64,000 nucleotides of DNA from Roseovarius indicus (GCF_008728195.1 NZ_CP031598.1:3224001-3288000), one strand, 5' to 3'. Shown: positions 34,562-44,518, counted from the stretch's first letter. Notes: generated by a model not told the origin, from the letters alone. Translations and numbers: made by a program.

Positions 34562-36759
34562 GGGGTGCTGCCGCAATATGTCTCCTGGTGCTGGTCATGG
34601 CGCTGGCCCGGCCGGGTGCGGCCACGGCCCAGGCCGGCACGGGCACGGATGCGCCGCCCCCGCCCGCCGTCCTGGTCGCCGACGATGTCTACATGGAAGG
34701 CAACGAGCGGCTGGTCGCCACCGGCAATGTCGAGGCGCTCTATGACGGCACGCGGCTGCAGGCCGAGGGGATCATCTATGACCGGGCCGAAGACAAGCTG
34801 ATCCTGAGCGGGCCGATCGTCATTCATGAAGGGGGCGAGTCGGTAATCCTTGCCTCGTCGGGCGAGATGGACAAGGACCTGCGCGCGGGCATCCTGCGGG
34901 GCGCGCGGATCGTGATGGGCGATCACGTGCAGCTGGCCGCGCAGGAGCTGAACCGTTCGGCCGGGCGCTACAACCAGCTTGTGAAGGTCTCGGTCACCTC
35001 GTGCCGGGTGTGCGAAACCGGGCGGCCGCCGCTCTGGCAGATCCGGGCGCGGCGGGTGATCCACGACCAGGAGGAAAAGCAGCTCTATTTCGAGGATGCG
35101 CAGTTCCGGGTGATGGACACGCCGATCTTCTACCTCCCGCGGCTGCGCCTGCCCGACCCGTCGCTGGAACGCTCGACCGGCTTCCTGGTGCCGTCGCTTT
35201 ACAACTCGTCGCTGCTGGGCACGGGCCTTCGGGTGCCGTATTTCATCCGGATCGGCGATCACAAGGACCTGACGGTGACGCCGTTCATCACCTCGAAAAG
35301 CTCGACGCTCGAGCTGCGCTACCGGCAGGCCTTCCGCAATGGCCGGATCGAGTTCGAGGGGGCGATATCGGACGACAATCTCGGCTCGCGCAGCCGGCGG
35401 GGCTATATCTTCGGCGAGGGCGAGTTCACGGTGCTGGGCGACTATACCCTGCGCTTTGACATCGAGACGGTGAACGACGACACCTACCTGCTGGATTATT
35501 CCTATTACGAGAAGGACCGGCTCGACAGCGAGCTGGAGATCGAGCGGGCCAAGCGCGACAGCTATGTGCGCGGCGCGATCACCTATTTCCACAGCCTGCG
35601 GGTGGGCGAGCAGAACAGCACCCTGCCGACGCTGGTGACCAATGCCGAGTGGGAGCGGCGGATACACCCCAACTGGGCCGGCGGCGGCGAGATCCGGCTG
35701 GGGATGCTGGCGCATTCGCATATCCGCTCGTCGGGGCTGATCAGCGACGGGCCCGATATCGACGTCTGGGCCGACGGGCGCGATGTGGGCCGCATGACCG
35801 TCAGCGCCGACTGGCTGCGCAACTGGACCCTGCCGGGCGGGGTGTTGGCGCATGTGCGCACCGGCGTGGCGATCGACCATTTCGAGATCCGGCAGGCCGG
35901 GCTGACCAGCCTGTCGGAGGCGACCGAGGTCTCGCCCACCGTCGAGCTGGAGCTGCGCTGGCCGCTTCTGAATGCCGGCAATGGCCGGGCCACCCACGTG
36001 GTCGAGCCGATCGTGCAGTTCAGCTGGGTGGGCGGCAGCAACCCGTTCATCCCCAATGACGAGAGCACGCGGATCGAGTTCGACGAGGGCAACCTTTTCT
36101 CGACCTCGCGTTTCACCGCGCCGGACCGGCGGGAGCGGGGCATGATCGCGGCCTATGGCGTCAGCTGGACCCGGTTCGACCCCACCGGGCTTCAGACCTC
36201 GCTGGCGATGGGGCAGCTGGTGCGCGACGAGATCCAGCTGGAAACCAACGGGCTCGACAGTTTCACCAGTTCCTCGGGCCTGAATGGCAAGGTGTCCGAC
36301 GTGCTGGTGGCGGGACAGGTGAAAACCGGCAACGGGCTTGTGCTGACGGCGCGCGGCCTGTTCGACGACACGTTCAACACCACCAAGGCCGAGGCGCGGG
36401 CGAGCTGGCAGAACAGCCTGGCCAGCCTCAGCGCCACCTATATCTGGCTGGGCCGCGACCTGGCCGAAAGCCGGGCGACGACGATCTCGGAATGGGCGTT
36501 CGATGCGTCCTACCGGCTGTCGCGGCACTGGACCGGCAGCGCCAACTGGCGCTATGACGTGGCCAGCGACGACAGCGTGCGCGCCGGCCTCGGGGTGACC
36601 TACACGAACGAATGCGTGGAAGTCCGCCTTGCGGCCTCGCGCCGGTTCACGTCTTCAACGATCCTTGCGCCCTCGACCGATATCAGCTTGACGGTCGGGC
36701 TCAGGGGCTTCACCACAAAGACGAGCGACAAAAGCTACGTCAGATCTTGTAACAACTAA
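34558..36759 (+). CDS. lptD: LPS-assembly outer membrane protein LptD
   Basis: Outer membrane beta-barrel of 733 residues that inserts lipopolysaccharide. A signal peptide (about 1-25, ending ATAQA) is followed by an N-terminal jellyroll domain (VLVADDVYMEGNERLVATGNVEAL). The barrel begins near VSVTSCRVCETGRPPLWQIRA and ends at a Cys-containing tail. Cys in SCRVC and near the C-terminus (NECVEV, VRSCNN) could form the disulfides typical of LptD. The start is the ATGA overlap with lptG. LptE is not in the window. Confidence 0.95.
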   Translation: MRGAAAICLLVLVMALARPGAATAQAGTGTDAPPPPAVLVADDVYMEGNERLVATGNVEALYDGTRLQAEGIIYDRAEDKLILSGPIVIHEGGESVILASSGEMDKDLRAGILRGARIVMGDHVQLAAQELNRSAGRYNQLVKVSVTSCRVCETGRPPLWQIRARRVIHDQEEKQLYFEDAQFRVMDTPIFYLPRLRLPDPSLERSTGFLVPSLYNSSLLGTGLRVPYFIRIGDHKDLTVTPFITSKSSTLELRYRQAFRNGRIEFEGAISDDNLGSRSRRGYIFGEGEFTVLGDYTLRFDIETVNDDTYLLDYSYYEKDRLDSELEIERAKRDSYVRGAITYFHSLRVGEQNSTLPTLVTNAEWERRIHPNWAGGGEIRLGMLAHSHIRSSGLISDGPDIDVWADGRDVGRMTVSADWLRNWTLPGGVLAHVRTGVAIDHFEIRQAGLTSLSEATEVSPTVELELRWPLLNAGNGRATHVVEPIVQFSWVGGSNPFIPNDESTRIEFDEGNLFSTSRFTAPDRRERGMIAAYGVSWTRFDPTGLQTSLAMGQLVRDEIQLETNGLDSFTSSSGLNGKVSDVLVAGQVKTGNGLVLTARGLFDDTFNTTKAEARASWQNSLASLSATYIWLGRDLAESRATTISEWAFDASYRLSRHWTGSANWRYDVASDDSVRAGLGVTYTNECVEVRLAASRRFTSSTILAPSTDISLTVGLRGFTTKTSDKSYVRSCNN

Positions 36760-36776
36760 CCCGAATGGACGTTTCA

Positions 36777-38012
36777 ATGCGTATTGTTGTCTTCAAAGCG
36801 GCGGTGGCCGCGCTGGTTGGCGCCCTGTTCCTGGCCCCCGCGCCCCAAGTCGCCGCACAGGGCCTGTTCCAGCCGGTCATCAAGGTCAACGACCAGGCCA
36901 TCACCCGGTTCGAAATCGAACAGCGCGCGCGCATGCTGACCCTGTTCCGCTCTCCGGGCGACCCGGTCGAGATGGCCCGGGAACAGCTGGTCGAGGATCG
37001 GCTGAAGCTGGGCGCGGCGAAGGTGAACGGGTTGCAGGTCAGCGAAGCTGCCGTCGACGAGGCGATGGAGGAATTCGCCCAGCGGGGGGACATGACCGCG
37101 GCGGAGATGACCCGGAGCCTAGCCGGGGCCGGTGTCGACGAGACGTCGTTCCGGGCCTTCGTGCGGGCCGGCGTGACCTGGCGCGAAGTGGTGCGGGCAA
37201 AATTCGCCAATTCCGTCTCGGTCAGCGAAGAGGACATGGAACGCGCCAAGCTGGCGCTGACCGGCACGTCGGGCGTGACGGTGCTGCTGTCGGAAATCGT
37301 GCTGCCCATTCCGCAGGGCAACAGCGAAGAGGTGATGGCGCGGGCCGAGGAGATTTCGCGGATCGAGAGCTTCTCGGAATTCGCCGCGGCGGCGCGGCGC
37401 TATTCGGCCTCGCCCTCGGCCGACAGCGGCGGCCAGATGGGCTGGACCGCGGTGAGCGAACTGCCCGAACCGCTGCGCCCGATCGTGCTTGGCCTGTCGC
37501 CGGGCGAGGTGTCAGCGCCGCTGCCGACCGAGCGCGCCATCGTGCTTCTGCAGCTGCGTGACATCGCCGAGACCGCGGTGCCGACGCCGCAATACTCGGC
37601 CATCGAATATGCCATGTACTACATCAATGGCGGGCGCAGCGAGGCCGCGTTGCAGCGGGCCGCCAATGTCGAGGCCGATGTCGATACCTGCGACGACCTT
37701 TACGGCATCGCCAAGGGCCAGCCGCCCGAGGTGCTTGACCGCGAGACCAAGGCGCCGAACGAGATTCCGCAGGACGTGGCGCGCGAGCTGGCCAAGCTCG
37801 ACCCGGGCGAGGTGTCGACCAGCCTGACGCGCACGAACGGGCAGACGCTGGTCTTCCTGATGCTCTGCGGCCGCACGCCGGTTCTGGAAGGCGGCGAAGG
37901 CCCCAGCTCGGAGGAGCTGACCAGCTTCATCCGCAACCGGCGGCTCGATTCCCTTGCCAACGGCTATCTTGAGCAACTGCGCGCCGAGGCCCGGATCGTC
38001 GAGTTGAGATGA
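36777..38012 (+). CDS. surA: Periplasmic chaperone/peptidyl-prolyl isomerase SurA
   Basis: Chaperone for outer membrane proteins, 411 residues. Signal peptide MRIVVFKAAVAALVGALFLAP, then the SurA N-domain (VIKVNDQAITRFEIEQRARML) and one recognisable parvulin domain (FSEFAAAARRYSASPSADSGGQMGW, about 205-265). The second parvulin region is degenerate, which is common in alphaproteobacteria. I choose ATG 36777 because GGACG precedes it; ATG 36765 has no ribosome site. It follows lptD and overlaps pdxA, the classic surA-pdxA-rsmA order. Confidence 0.92.
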   Translation: MRIVVFKAAVAALVGALFLAPAPQVAAQGLFQPVIKVNDQAITRFEIEQRARMLTLFRSPGDPVEMAREQLVEDRLKLGAAKVNGLQVSEAAVDEAMEEFAQRGDMTAAEMTRSLAGAGVDETSFRAFVRAGVTWREVVRAKFANSVSVSEEDMERAKLALTGTSGVTVLLSEIVLPIPQGNSEEVMARAEEISRIESFSEFAAAARRYSASPSADSGGQMGWTAVSELPEPLRPIVLGLSPGEVSAPLPTERAIVLLQLRDIAETAVPTPQYSAIEYAMYYINGGRSEAALQRAANVEADVDTCDDLYGIAKGQPPEVLDRETKAPNEIPQDVARELAKLDPGEVSTSLTRTNGQTLVFLMLCGRTPVLEGGEGPSSEELTSFIRNRRLDSLANGYLEQLRAEARIVELR

Positions 38013-38983
38013 CCGCACCGATCGCGCTGACATGTGGCGAGCCAGCCGGGATCGGCCCGGAACTGGCCGTCAGGGCGTGGGAGAAGCTTGAGGGGCGGCT
38101 GCCGTTCTTCCTGATCGGCGACCCCGACCACCTGCCCGAAGGCGCGCGCGTGGTCGAGATCGACAGCCCCGAGGGCTGTCTTTCCGCCCTGCCCCGTGGC
38201 CTGCCGGTTCTGCCGCACCGCTTCGAGGGGGAACTGACGCGCGGCACACCCAACCCGGCCCATGCGCAAGGCGTGATCGACGTGATCGCCCGCGCCGTGA
38301 CGCTGGTGCAGGACGGGTATGCCGGCGCCGTCTGCACCTCGCCCATCCACAAGAAGGCGCTGCAGGATGGCGCGGGGTTCGGCTATCCGGGCCATACCGA
38401 GTACCTGGCCGCGCTGGGGGGCGTCGAGCGGGTGGTGATGATGCTGGCGAGCGATGCGCTGCGGGTGGTGCCGACGACCATTCACATTCCGCTGAAGGAC
38501 GTGCCCGAGGCGCTGACGGCTGACCTTTTGCGCGACACGCTTCGGATCACCCATGCGGCGCTGGTGCGCGACTTCTCGATCCCGACGCCGCGGCTGGCGG
38601 TGGCCGGGCTCAACCCCCATGCCGGCGAAGGCGGCAAGATGGGCCGCGAGGAGATCGAGCTGATCGCGCCAGTGGTCGAGGACTTGCGCGCCGAGGGGCT
38701 GGACCTCGCCGGGCCGATGTCGGCCGACACGATGTTTCACGCGGGCGCGCGGGCTACTTATGACGCGGCCGTGGCGATGTATCACGACCAGGCGCTCATC
38801 CCGATCAAGACGCTCGATTTCGACCGGGGCGTGAACGTGACGCTGGGCCTGCCCTTCATCCGCACCTCGCCCGATCACGGCACGGCGCTGGATATCGCCG
38901 GCAAGGGCGTGGCCAACCCCAGTTCGACGATCGAGGCGCTGCGGCTGGCCGCTCGCATGGCCGTCGCCCGCAGCGCCGCATGA
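38009..38983 (+). CDS. pdxA: 4-hydroxythreonine-4-phosphate dehydrogenase
   Basis: NAD-dependent, metal-binding enzyme of vitamin B6 synthesis, 324 residues. Conserved segments: LTCGEPAGIGPELAVRAW, PIHKKALQDGAGFGYPGHTEYLA with the metal-binding His, GLNPHAGEGGKMGREE, YHDQALIPIKT and LPFIRTSPDHGTALDIAGKG. The ATG overlaps the surA stop (ATGA). An extra small membrane protein gene separates it from rsmA. Confidence 0.96.
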   Translation: MTAPIALTCGEPAGIGPELAVRAWEKLEGRLPFFLIGDPDHLPEGARVVEIDSPEGCLSALPRGLPVLPHRFEGELTRGTPNPAHAQGVIDVIARAVTLVQDGYAGAVCTSPIHKKALQDGAGFGYPGHTEYLAALGGVERVVMMLASDALRVVPTTIHIPLKDVPEALTADLLRDTLRITHAALVRDFSIPTPRLAVAGLNPHAGEGGKMGREEIELIAPVVEDLRAEGLDLAGPMSADTMFHAGARATYDAAVAMYHDQALIPIKTLDFDRGVNVTLGLPFIRTSPDHGTALDIAGKGVANPSSTIEALRLAARMAVARSAA

Positions 38984-39474
38984 GCGGCGCCCGGGCCGGC
39001 CGGTGCGGCCGGCCGCTTGCGGTGCTGCTGCTCGCTTTTGTCATCCAGAATACCGAGGAGGCGGTGTTCCTGCCCTTCTGGGCAATGGCGCATCTGCCGG
39101 CGCTGGCGGGGTCGCTCGGGGACCTGACGATCAGCCAGTTCGCGCTGGCGGCGGGGCTGCTGAACCTTTTCGCGATCGCGGTCGGGGTCTTTGGCTGGCG
39201 ACAGGGCGGGCCTTTGGGCGTGGCGGTGCTGGCGCTCATCGGCGGGGCGTTGCTGGCCAATACGCTGAGCCATGTGGCGGTGTCGCTGGCGACGGGCAGC
39301 GTGATGCCCGGGGCGGTGAGCGGGCTGGTGTTGCAGGGGCCCGCCGCGCTGTGGCTGCTGCTGTGCCTGCCGCTGACGCGGGCGCAGGCCGTGGGGGCCA
39401 CGGCGCTGGGGCTGGCGGTGGTGCCGGCATTTTCGCTGCCGGCCCTTGCCTTGGCGCGGTTTATGCTGAATTGA
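38980..39474 (+). CDS. HXXEE-domain-like integral membrane protein
   Basis: Protein of 164 residues with about five membrane helices. Near the N-terminus it reads [15 protein letters not shown], which resembles the HXXEE motif, but Gln stands where the His is expected. [19 protein letters not shown] in the middle also fits the family. The function is unknown. It overlaps the pdxA stop by four bases and is followed seven bases later by rsmA, so it has been inserted into the usual pdxA-rsmA pair. Confidence 0.75.
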   Translation: MSGARAGRCGRPLAVLLLAFVIQNTEEAVFLPFWAMAHLPALAGSLGDLTISQFALAAGLLNLFAIAVGVFGWRQGGPLGVAVLALIGGALLANTLSHVAVSLATGSVMPGAVSGLVLQGPAALWLLLCLPLTRAQAVGATALGLAVVPAFSLPALALARFMLN

Positions 39475-39481
39475 GACGGGC

Positions 39482-40321
39482 ATGAGCGCAATCGACACCC
39501 TGCCGCCCCTGCGCGAGGTCATCGCCACGCACGGGCTCTCCGCCCGCAAGGCGCTGGGGCAGAACTTCCTGCTGGATCTGAACCTGACCGCCAAGATCGC
39601 CCGTGCGGCCGGCGACCTGGCCGGGTCGGACGTGCTGGAGATCGGGCCGGGGCCCGGTGGGTTGACCCGGGGGTTGCTGGCCGAGGGCGCGCGCAAGGTG
39701 CTGGCGGTGGAGAAGGACAGCCGCTGCATCCCCGCGCTCGAGGAGATCGCCGCCGCCTGCCCGGGCCGGCTGCAGATCATCGAGGGCGACGCGCTGGAGG
39801 TGGACCCGCTGGCGCATCTGACCCCGCCCATCCGGATCGCGGCCAACCTGCCCTATAACGTCGGCACCGAGCTTCTGGTGCGCTGGCTGACGCCGAAGGA
39901 CTGGCCGCCGTTCTGGGAGAGCCTGACGCTGATGTTCCAGCGCGAGGTGGCCGAGCGGATCGTGGCGCAACCGGGCGGCAAGGCCTATGGGCGGCTGGCG
40001 GTGCTGGCGCAGTGGCGCTGCGATGCGCGGATCGTGATGAGCCTGCCGCCGGGGGCGTTCTCGCCCCCGCCGAAGGTATCGAGCGCGGTGGTGCATCTGA
40101 CCGCCCTGCCCGCGCCGCGTTACCCGGCCAACCCGAAGATATTGCAGGACGTGGTGGCCCGCGCCTTCAACCAGCGCCGCAAGATGCTGCGGGCGGCGCT
40201 GAAGGGGCTGGGCCCGGATATCGAGGACCGGCTGCTGGCGGCGGGGATCAAGCCCACCGACCGGGCCGAGGTGGTGTCCCTGGAGCAGTTCTGCGCGCTG
40301 GCGCGGGGGTTCGAGGGGTAG
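39482..40321 (+). CDS. rsmA: 16S rRNA dimethyladenosine transferase
   Basis: Dimethylates two adjacent adenines near the 3' end of 16S rRNA. 279 residues. SAM-binding motif [16 protein letters not shown]; catalytic [24 protein letters not shown]; and the RNA-binding C-terminal region with [13 protein letters not shown]. The start follows the previous stop by seven bases. It ends the lpt-surA-pdxA-rsmA operon. Confidence 0.96.
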   Translation: MSAIDTLPPLREVIATHGLSARKALGQNFLLDLNLTAKIARAAGDLAGSDVLEIGPGPGGLTRGLLAEGARKVLAVEKDSRCIPALEEIAAACPGRLQIIEGDALEVDPLAHLTPPIRIAANLPYNVGTELLVRWLTPKDWPPFWESLTLMFQREVAERIVAQPGGKAYGRLAVLAQWRCDARIVMSLPPGAFSPPPKVSSAVVHLTALPAPRYPANPKILQDVVARAFNQRRKMLRAALKGLGPDIEDRLLAAGIKPTDRAEVVSLEQFCALARGFEG

Positions 40322-40450
40322 ACCTGAGCGTTCGGTCTGTCACGCCGCGTGATCGCCAAGCCGGGGGTGGCGATCCGGCAGTGGTGGATGGCACGTCATG
40401 CCGGCCAGAACCGACAAACTTGCGGAGGTTACGCCGGCTTCTCGAAATCG

Positions 40451-40810
40451 CTAACGAATGAGCGCCAGGTACTCGTCGCGCACGTCATCATCGACAAGGA
40501 CACCTCGGTTCCCTCCGTAGAGCCTGTCGTTCTGATCTTTTCGGGGCCCCGAGATCCAGTAGAAATCTCCGGTCTCGATGTCAAAATAGTTCGCCTTGAA
40601 ACCGGCCCCCTTCAGGCTTTGGAAGCGAAGGCCCTTGTAATAGAGAGTCTTGCCGGACTTCGAGAAATACACGCGACCGACGACTGCCTCTCCTTCAAGC
40701 CCATCGGATTTCGACTCGATATACATGATGCGCGACCGCGACAGGCGGAACGCCTTCGGAAGCGCTGCGTCCTGATCGAGTTTTTCCCGCCAATGATCGG
40801 CATGTCTCAT
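40451..40810 (-). CDS. Conserved hypothetical protein (119 residues)
   Basis: Small soluble protein, beginning MRHADHWREKLDQDAALPKA. The C-terminal half reads KGAGFKANYFDIETGDFYWI and ends DEYLALIR, with several conserved-looking aromatics and a lysine-rich beta hairpin (YFSKSGKTLYYKGLRFQSLK). I do not recognise a named domain. Base composition is clearly more AT-rich than the neighbours, as are the flanks at 40322-40450 and 40811-40920, which may indicate acquisition. It is convergent with rsmA. The start at 40810 has only a weak ribosome site. Confidence 0.7.
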   Translation of the reverse strand: MRHADHWREKLDQDAALPKAFRLSRSRIMYIESKSDGLEGEAVVGRVYFSKSGKTLYYKGLRFQSLKGAGFKANYFDIETGDFYWISGPRKDQNDRLYGGNRGVLVDDDVRDEYLALIR

Positions 40811-40915
40811 CTGGGATTTCCGTTCTGAACTGCCAGAAAATCCGCAGATAGCAAGAATTGCGAATGGCCGCAAAGTCCCTGTTGCTGCCCCTTTACCATG
40901 TTGACTTCTGTCGTA

Positions 40916-40947
40916 ACAAAAAAGCGCCACCCTTCGGCAGCGCTTTT
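40916..40947 (-). terminator. Rho-independent terminator after the DUF4167 gene
   Basis: On the minus strand AAAAGCGC and GCGCTTTT form an 8-bp stem with a loop containing CCGAAGG, followed by a run of T residues (A-run 40918-40923 on the plus strand). It lies directly downstream of the DUF4167 stop. Confidence 0.85.
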
Positions 40948-40972
40948 CCAGATTTCAACGTAGGGAAACAGC

Positions 40973-41656
40973 CTACTCCGCCGCCTCCTGCGAGTTCGGG
41001 CCCTTGTCGCCGCCGTCCCCGCCATCGCCGCCGTCATCGGTGGCCTTGGGCTTGGGCGTGCGCGGTTTGCGGGTGCGCTTGGGTTTTTCCTGCGGCTTTT
41101 CTTCCGCCTTCTCCTGCGGCTTGTCCTGCTTGCCCGATCCGCCGTCTTTCGACTTGCTTTCGGGCGTTTCGACAAGGCCGCTGTCGGGCTCGTCGCCGCT
41201 GGTTTCCAGAACGTCGGAGCGTTGCTGCTTCTTCGACTTGCCCTCGCCCTGCGACGGCTGGTCGTTCCGGTGTTGCGGCTGCTGCGGCTGGTCGTCCTCG
41301 ACCATTTCGCCGCCGTTCATTTCGCGTTCCTGCCGCTTGGCGCGCTCGCGGTCGCGCTCGGCCTGGCGTTCGCGGTTCTGGCGTTCCTGCTCTTCGCGCT
41401 TGGCGTCCTGCTCCTTCTGGGCCGAGCCCAGGAGGCGCAGGTAATGCTCGGCATGCTGCTGGAAGTTCTCGGCGGCCACACGGTCGCCCGACAGCTGCGC
41501 GTCGCGCGCCAGCTGGTTGTATTTATCGATGATCTGCTGAGGGGTGCCACGCACCTTGCCCTCGGGCCCCGAGCTGTCGAAAACCCGGTTGACCACATTG
41601 CCCATCGATCTATTGCGGTTCGACTTGTTCCGCGAACGTGACTTGGATGATCTCAT
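40973..41656 (-). CDS. DUF4167 domain protein
   Basis: Protein of 227 residues. The N-terminal DUF4167 domain (about 1-80) is basic at first (MRSSKSRSRNKSNRNRSMGN), followed by VVNRVFDSSGPEGKVRGTPQ and YNQLARDAQLSGDRVAAENFQQHAEHYLRLL. The rest is highly charged, low-complexity and Pro/Lys-rich, so probably disordered. The family is restricted to alphaproteobacteria; it is likely nucleic-acid-binding, but the role is not established. It follows prfA-prmC on the same strand after a 230-base gap. Confidence 0.88.
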   Translation of the reverse strand: MRSSKSRSRNKSNRNRSMGNVVNRVFDSSGPEGKVRGTPQQIIDKYNQLARDAQLSGDRVAAENFQQHAEHYLRLLGSAQKEQDAKREEQERQNRERQAERDRERAKRQEREMNGGEMVEDDQPQQPQHRNDQPSQGEGKSKKQQRSDVLETSGDEPDSGLVETPESKSKDGGSGKQDKPQEKAEEKPQEKPKRTRKPRTPKPKATDDGGDGGDGGDKGPNSQEAAE

Positions 41657-41886
41657 AGTTAAGTTGTCAGCCCTATGCTCAAAGCGTCTTCTGATCCGTC
41701 TGGCGCCCCTTGCGCCGAAAATTGACCCGGATCCGACATGTTCTGGCTTGGTGTCAAGCGGGACCGCCTGCCAGAGGCATCCACCGTCTTGACCCCTCCA
41801 GTAAACATGCCTGACCGCCCGAGACAAGGGGAAAGGCCAAAATTACATCGGATTCGGGCGATTTTTGCCGTTCGCGTGGCCCAATG

Positions 41887-42732
41887 TCACGGCCCCGAGA
41901 GGGTGCGGGCCGCGCTGACCACCCGGTCGCGGCCATCGAGGTCGGACAGAATGCGCAGGCTGTCAAAGCCCGCCGCCCGCAGGATTTCCGAGACGTCGGG
42001 CCCCTGCCGCCAGCCGATCTCGAGCAGCAGGCGGCCGCCGGGCCCGAGATGTGCCATCGCGCCCGCGGCGATGGCGCGGTAGGCGGTGAGCCCGTCGCCC
42101 TCATCCGTCAGCGCCCCGCGCGGCTCGTAACGCAGTTCCGGCTCCAGCGTATCCATCTCCCACGCGGCGATATAGGGCGGGTTCGAGACGATCAGGTCGA
42201 ACTGCCCCTCGACGGCGGAAAACCAGTCGGATTTCAGCAGGTTGCAGCGGTCGGCCACGCCAAGGCCTTGGGCGTTTTCCCGCGCCACCGCGAGCGCCTC
42301 TTCCGAGATGTCGGTGCCCGTCCCCTCGGCCCCCGGCCGTGCCGCCAGAAGCGACAGCAGGATACAGCCCGTGCCGGTGCCCAGGTCGAGCACCCGCTCG
42401 AACGGCGCGCCCAGCCCGGCCTCGACCAGCACTTCCGTTTCCGGGCGCGGGTCGAGCACGTGGCGGGTGACGCGGAATTCGTGGCGGTAGAAGGCGCGCA
42501 GGCCGAGGATATGCGCCAGCGGCTCACGCGCGCAGCGGCGCGCGGCCATGCCCGAGAGCCGGTCTTCGGCCGCATGGGGCAACGGGTCGGTCTGCATCAG
42601 GCTGACCCGGTCAGGCGCCACGCCCAGGGCCGCGGCCATGATCCGCCGCGCCTCGCGCGCCGAGCTTTCGATGCCCGCCGCGGCCAGCTTGCCGCGCAGC
42701 TCCGACAGGCCGTCGCCCACGGTGCGGCTCAC
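41887..42732 (-). CDS. prmC: Release factor glutamine methyltransferase
   Basis: Methylates the Gln of the GGQ motif of release factors. 281 residues. SAM site [16 protein letters not shown] and the catalytic NPPY in [14 protein letters not shown]. The GTG start overlaps the prfA stop (GTGA), so the enzyme is coupled to its own substrate gene. The 230-base gap between its stop and DUF4167 shows no gene. Confidence 0.95.
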   Translation of the reverse strand: MSRTVGDGLSELRGKLAAAGIESSAREARRIMAAALGVAPDRVSLMQTDPLPHAAEDRLSGMAARRCAREPLAHILGLRAFYRHEFRVTRHVLDPRPETEVLVEAGLGAPFERVLDLGTGTGCILLSLLAARPGAEGTGTDISEEALAVARENAQGLGVADRCNLLKSDWFSAVEGQFDLIVSNPPYIAAWEMDTLEPELRYEPRGALTDEGDGLTAYRAIAAGAMAHLGPGGRLLLEIGWRQGPDVSEILRAAGFDSLRILSDLDGRDRVVSAARTLSGP

Positions 42733-43778
42733 CCCTCCATCTCCGCCAGGAGAGTGGCCTGGGCGTCGGCCGTGAGCGCGTCGGTGATCTCGTCGAGGTC
42801 GCCGCCCATGATCTGGTCGAGCTTGTAGAGCGTGAGGCCGATGCGGTGGTCGGTCATCCGCCCTTGCGGGAAGTTGTAGGTGCGGATCCGCTCCGACCGG
42901 TCGCCCGAGCCCACCATCGCGGCGCGGGCCGAGGAGCGTGCGTCATGGGCCTTCTGCCGTTCCATGTCGAAGAGCCGTGTTTTCAGCACCTGCATGGCGA
43001 TCTCCCGGTTCCGGTGTTGGGACTTCTCGGAGGAGGTCACCACGATGCCGGTGGGCAGGTGGGTGATGCGCACGGCGGAATCGGTGGTGTTGACGTGCTG
43101 GCCCCCGGCCCCGCTGGCGCGCATCGTGTCGATGCGCAGGGCGTTGGGGTCGATCTGGATGTCGACATCTTCCGCCTCGGGCAGCACGGCCACCGTCGCG
43201 GCGGAGGTGTGGATGCGGCCGCCGCTCTCGGTTTCGGGCACCCGCTGCACCCGGTGCACGCCGCTTTCATACTTCATCCGGGCAAAGACCCCGTCGCCCT
43301 TCACATGGGCCACCAGCTCCTTGATCCCGCCCAGCTCGGTCTGGCTCATCTCGATGATCTCGAAACTCCAGCCCTTCATCTCGGCATGGCGCTGGTACAT
43401 GCGCAGCAGGTCGCTGGCGAACAGCGCCGCCTCCTCGCCGCCCGTGCCGGGACGGATCTCGAGGATGACCGAGCGGTTGTCGGCCTCGTCCTTGGGCAGC
43501 AGGGCCAGTTGCAGGTTGGCTTCCAGCTCGGGCTTGCGCGCCTCGAGCGCCTCCATCTCCTCGCGGGCCAGGTCGCGCATCTCGGGGTCGTCGAGCATCG
43601 CCTCGGCGCCCTCGAGATCGTCGAGCAACTGCCGGTAGGCGCGGATTTCCTCGACCACCGGGCGCAGCTCGGCATATTCACGGCCCAGCCGCGCGATATC
43701 GCCGCCGCCCTCGGCCATCTTCGCCTCAAGATACTCGAAGCGCTGCGTAATCTCGTTCAGTTTGTCCAAGGGCACCAT
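42729..43778 (-). CDS. prfA: Peptide chain release factor 1
   Basis: Recognises UAA and UAG. About 349 residues from [18 protein letters not shown]. The catalytic motif GAGGQHVN, the [18 protein letters not shown] segment and [18 protein letters not shown] are all present. Start chosen at 43778 by family length; in-frame ATG codons a few residues earlier (43796, 43805) are possible because AAAGGA lies just before the first of these. Coupled to prmC. Confidence 0.95.
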   Translation of the reverse strand: MVPLDKLNEITQRFEYLEAKMAEGGGDIARLGREYAELRPVVEEIRAYRQLLDDLEGAEAMLDDPEMRDLAREEMEALEARKPELEANLQLALLPKDEADNRSVILEIRPGTGGEEAALFASDLLRMYQRHAEMKGWSFEIIEMSQTELGGIKELVAHVKGDGVFARMKYESGVHRVQRVPETESGGRIHTSAATVAVLPEAEDVDIQIDPNALRIDTMRASGAGGQHVNTTDSAVRITHLPTGIVVTSSEKSQHRNREIAMQVLKTRLFDMERQKAHDARSSARAAMVGSGDRSERIRTYNFPQGRMTDHRIGLTLYKLDQIMGGDLDEITDALTADAQATLLAEMEG

Positions 43779-43840
43779 GGCGCCGGTCTGTCCCATTCCT
43801 TTCATTTGGTCAAGCGCCAAGGCGGTGCTATACTGGGCCG

Positions 43841-44128
43841 ATGAAACGGCTCGCCATCCTTCTCTCCCTTCTTGCCGCCCCGGCGATGGCCGACGGGATG
43901 TATAACGGCAAGACGGTGGATTGCTACTGCACCGACAAGTCGGGCAGCCGGGTCGAGATCGGCGAGATGACCTGTCTGCATGTCGACGGGCGCACCTTCA
44001 TGGCGCAATGCCAGATGTCGCTCAACAACCCGATGTGGCGCGAGATCAGCGACGGGTGCCTGTCGTCATCCCTGTCGGAACCGGTTCAGCCACCCGTCAA
44101 CGCGCTTGGCGTTCACTCCCAGATCTGA
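43841..44128 (+). CDS. Small secreted protein, hypothetical
   Basis: 95 residues with a signal peptide ([17 protein letters not shown]). The mature part has several Cys ([28 protein letters not shown]), which suggests disulfides, and the run [13 protein letters not shown] recognise no named family. It is divergent from prfA. The last 63 bases overlap the 3' end of the convergent DUF1499 gene, so the final ~20 residues may be a recent extension. Confidence 0.7.
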   Translation: MKRLAILLSLLAAPAMADGMYNGKTVDCYCTDKSGSRVEIGEMTCLHVDGRTFMAQCQMSLNNPMWREISDGCLSSSLSEPVQPPVNALGVHSQI

Positions 44129-44482
44129 CTTGCCGAAGCGCAGGCGGCCGTAGAGGCGGATCTTGCCGCCGGATTGCTGCACCGTGGTGTAATCGGGAAA
44201 GCCGAAAACCTTCGAGCGGGTGACATAGGTGATCATGCCCTCTTCGACCGAGCCTGCGAGCACCGTGGTGCGGGGCGTATCGGTGATGATTTCGTGCAGC
44301 CGGGCGAGGCCCCCCTCGCCCGCGTCGACCACCCGCATCGCGCCCCCTTCGAGGTCACGGTCGGTCACGTCGTCGGGCATCACGTGCCAGCGGTCGGGGT
44401 CAGACGGCGCCACCCGCACGTAGACGGCCAGCCCCACGGCCAGCACCAGCACCACAAGCAGAACGATGACGACTATGCGCAT
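44066..44482 (-). CDS. DUF1499 family protein
   Basis: 138 residues with an N-terminal membrane helix (MRIVVIVLLVVLVLAVGLAVYV), then a DUF1499-like domain showing YVTRSKVFGFPDYTTVQ and [20 protein letters not shown]. The function of the family is unknown. The 3' end overlaps the convergent secreted-protein gene by 63 bases. A dispersed repeat lies between its start and the agmatinase gene. Confidence 0.85.
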   Translation of the reverse strand: MRIVVIVLLVVLVLAVGLAVYVRVAPSDPDRWHVMPDDVTDRDLEGGAMRVVDAGEGGLARLHEIITDTPRTTVLAGSVEEGMITYVTRSKVFGFPDYTTVQQSGGKIRLYGRLRFGKSDLGVNAKRVDGWLNRFRQG

Positions 44483-44491
44483 CCCCAGCCT

Positions 44492-44516
44492 TTCATCTTG
44501 CCAAAAATACTCAAAT
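44492..44516 (+). repeat. Dispersed 25-bp repeat, copy 2
   Basis: Contains CTTGCCAAAAATACTCAAAT; differs at one position from the copy at 23670-23694 and has the same strand orientation. It lies in the 36-base gap between the agmatinase stop and the DUF1499 start. Confidence 0.7.
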
Positions 44517-44518
44517 TC

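Noticed and set aside
40451-40810. Mobile element around the AT-rich hypothetical gene
   Set aside because: Composition differs, but I see no terminal repeats, target duplication or transposase.
44066-44128. Frameshift or assembly error at the overlapping 3' ends of the secreted-protein and DUF1499 genes
   Set aside because: Both frames are intact and a convergent 3' overlap of this size is common; I cannot show an error.
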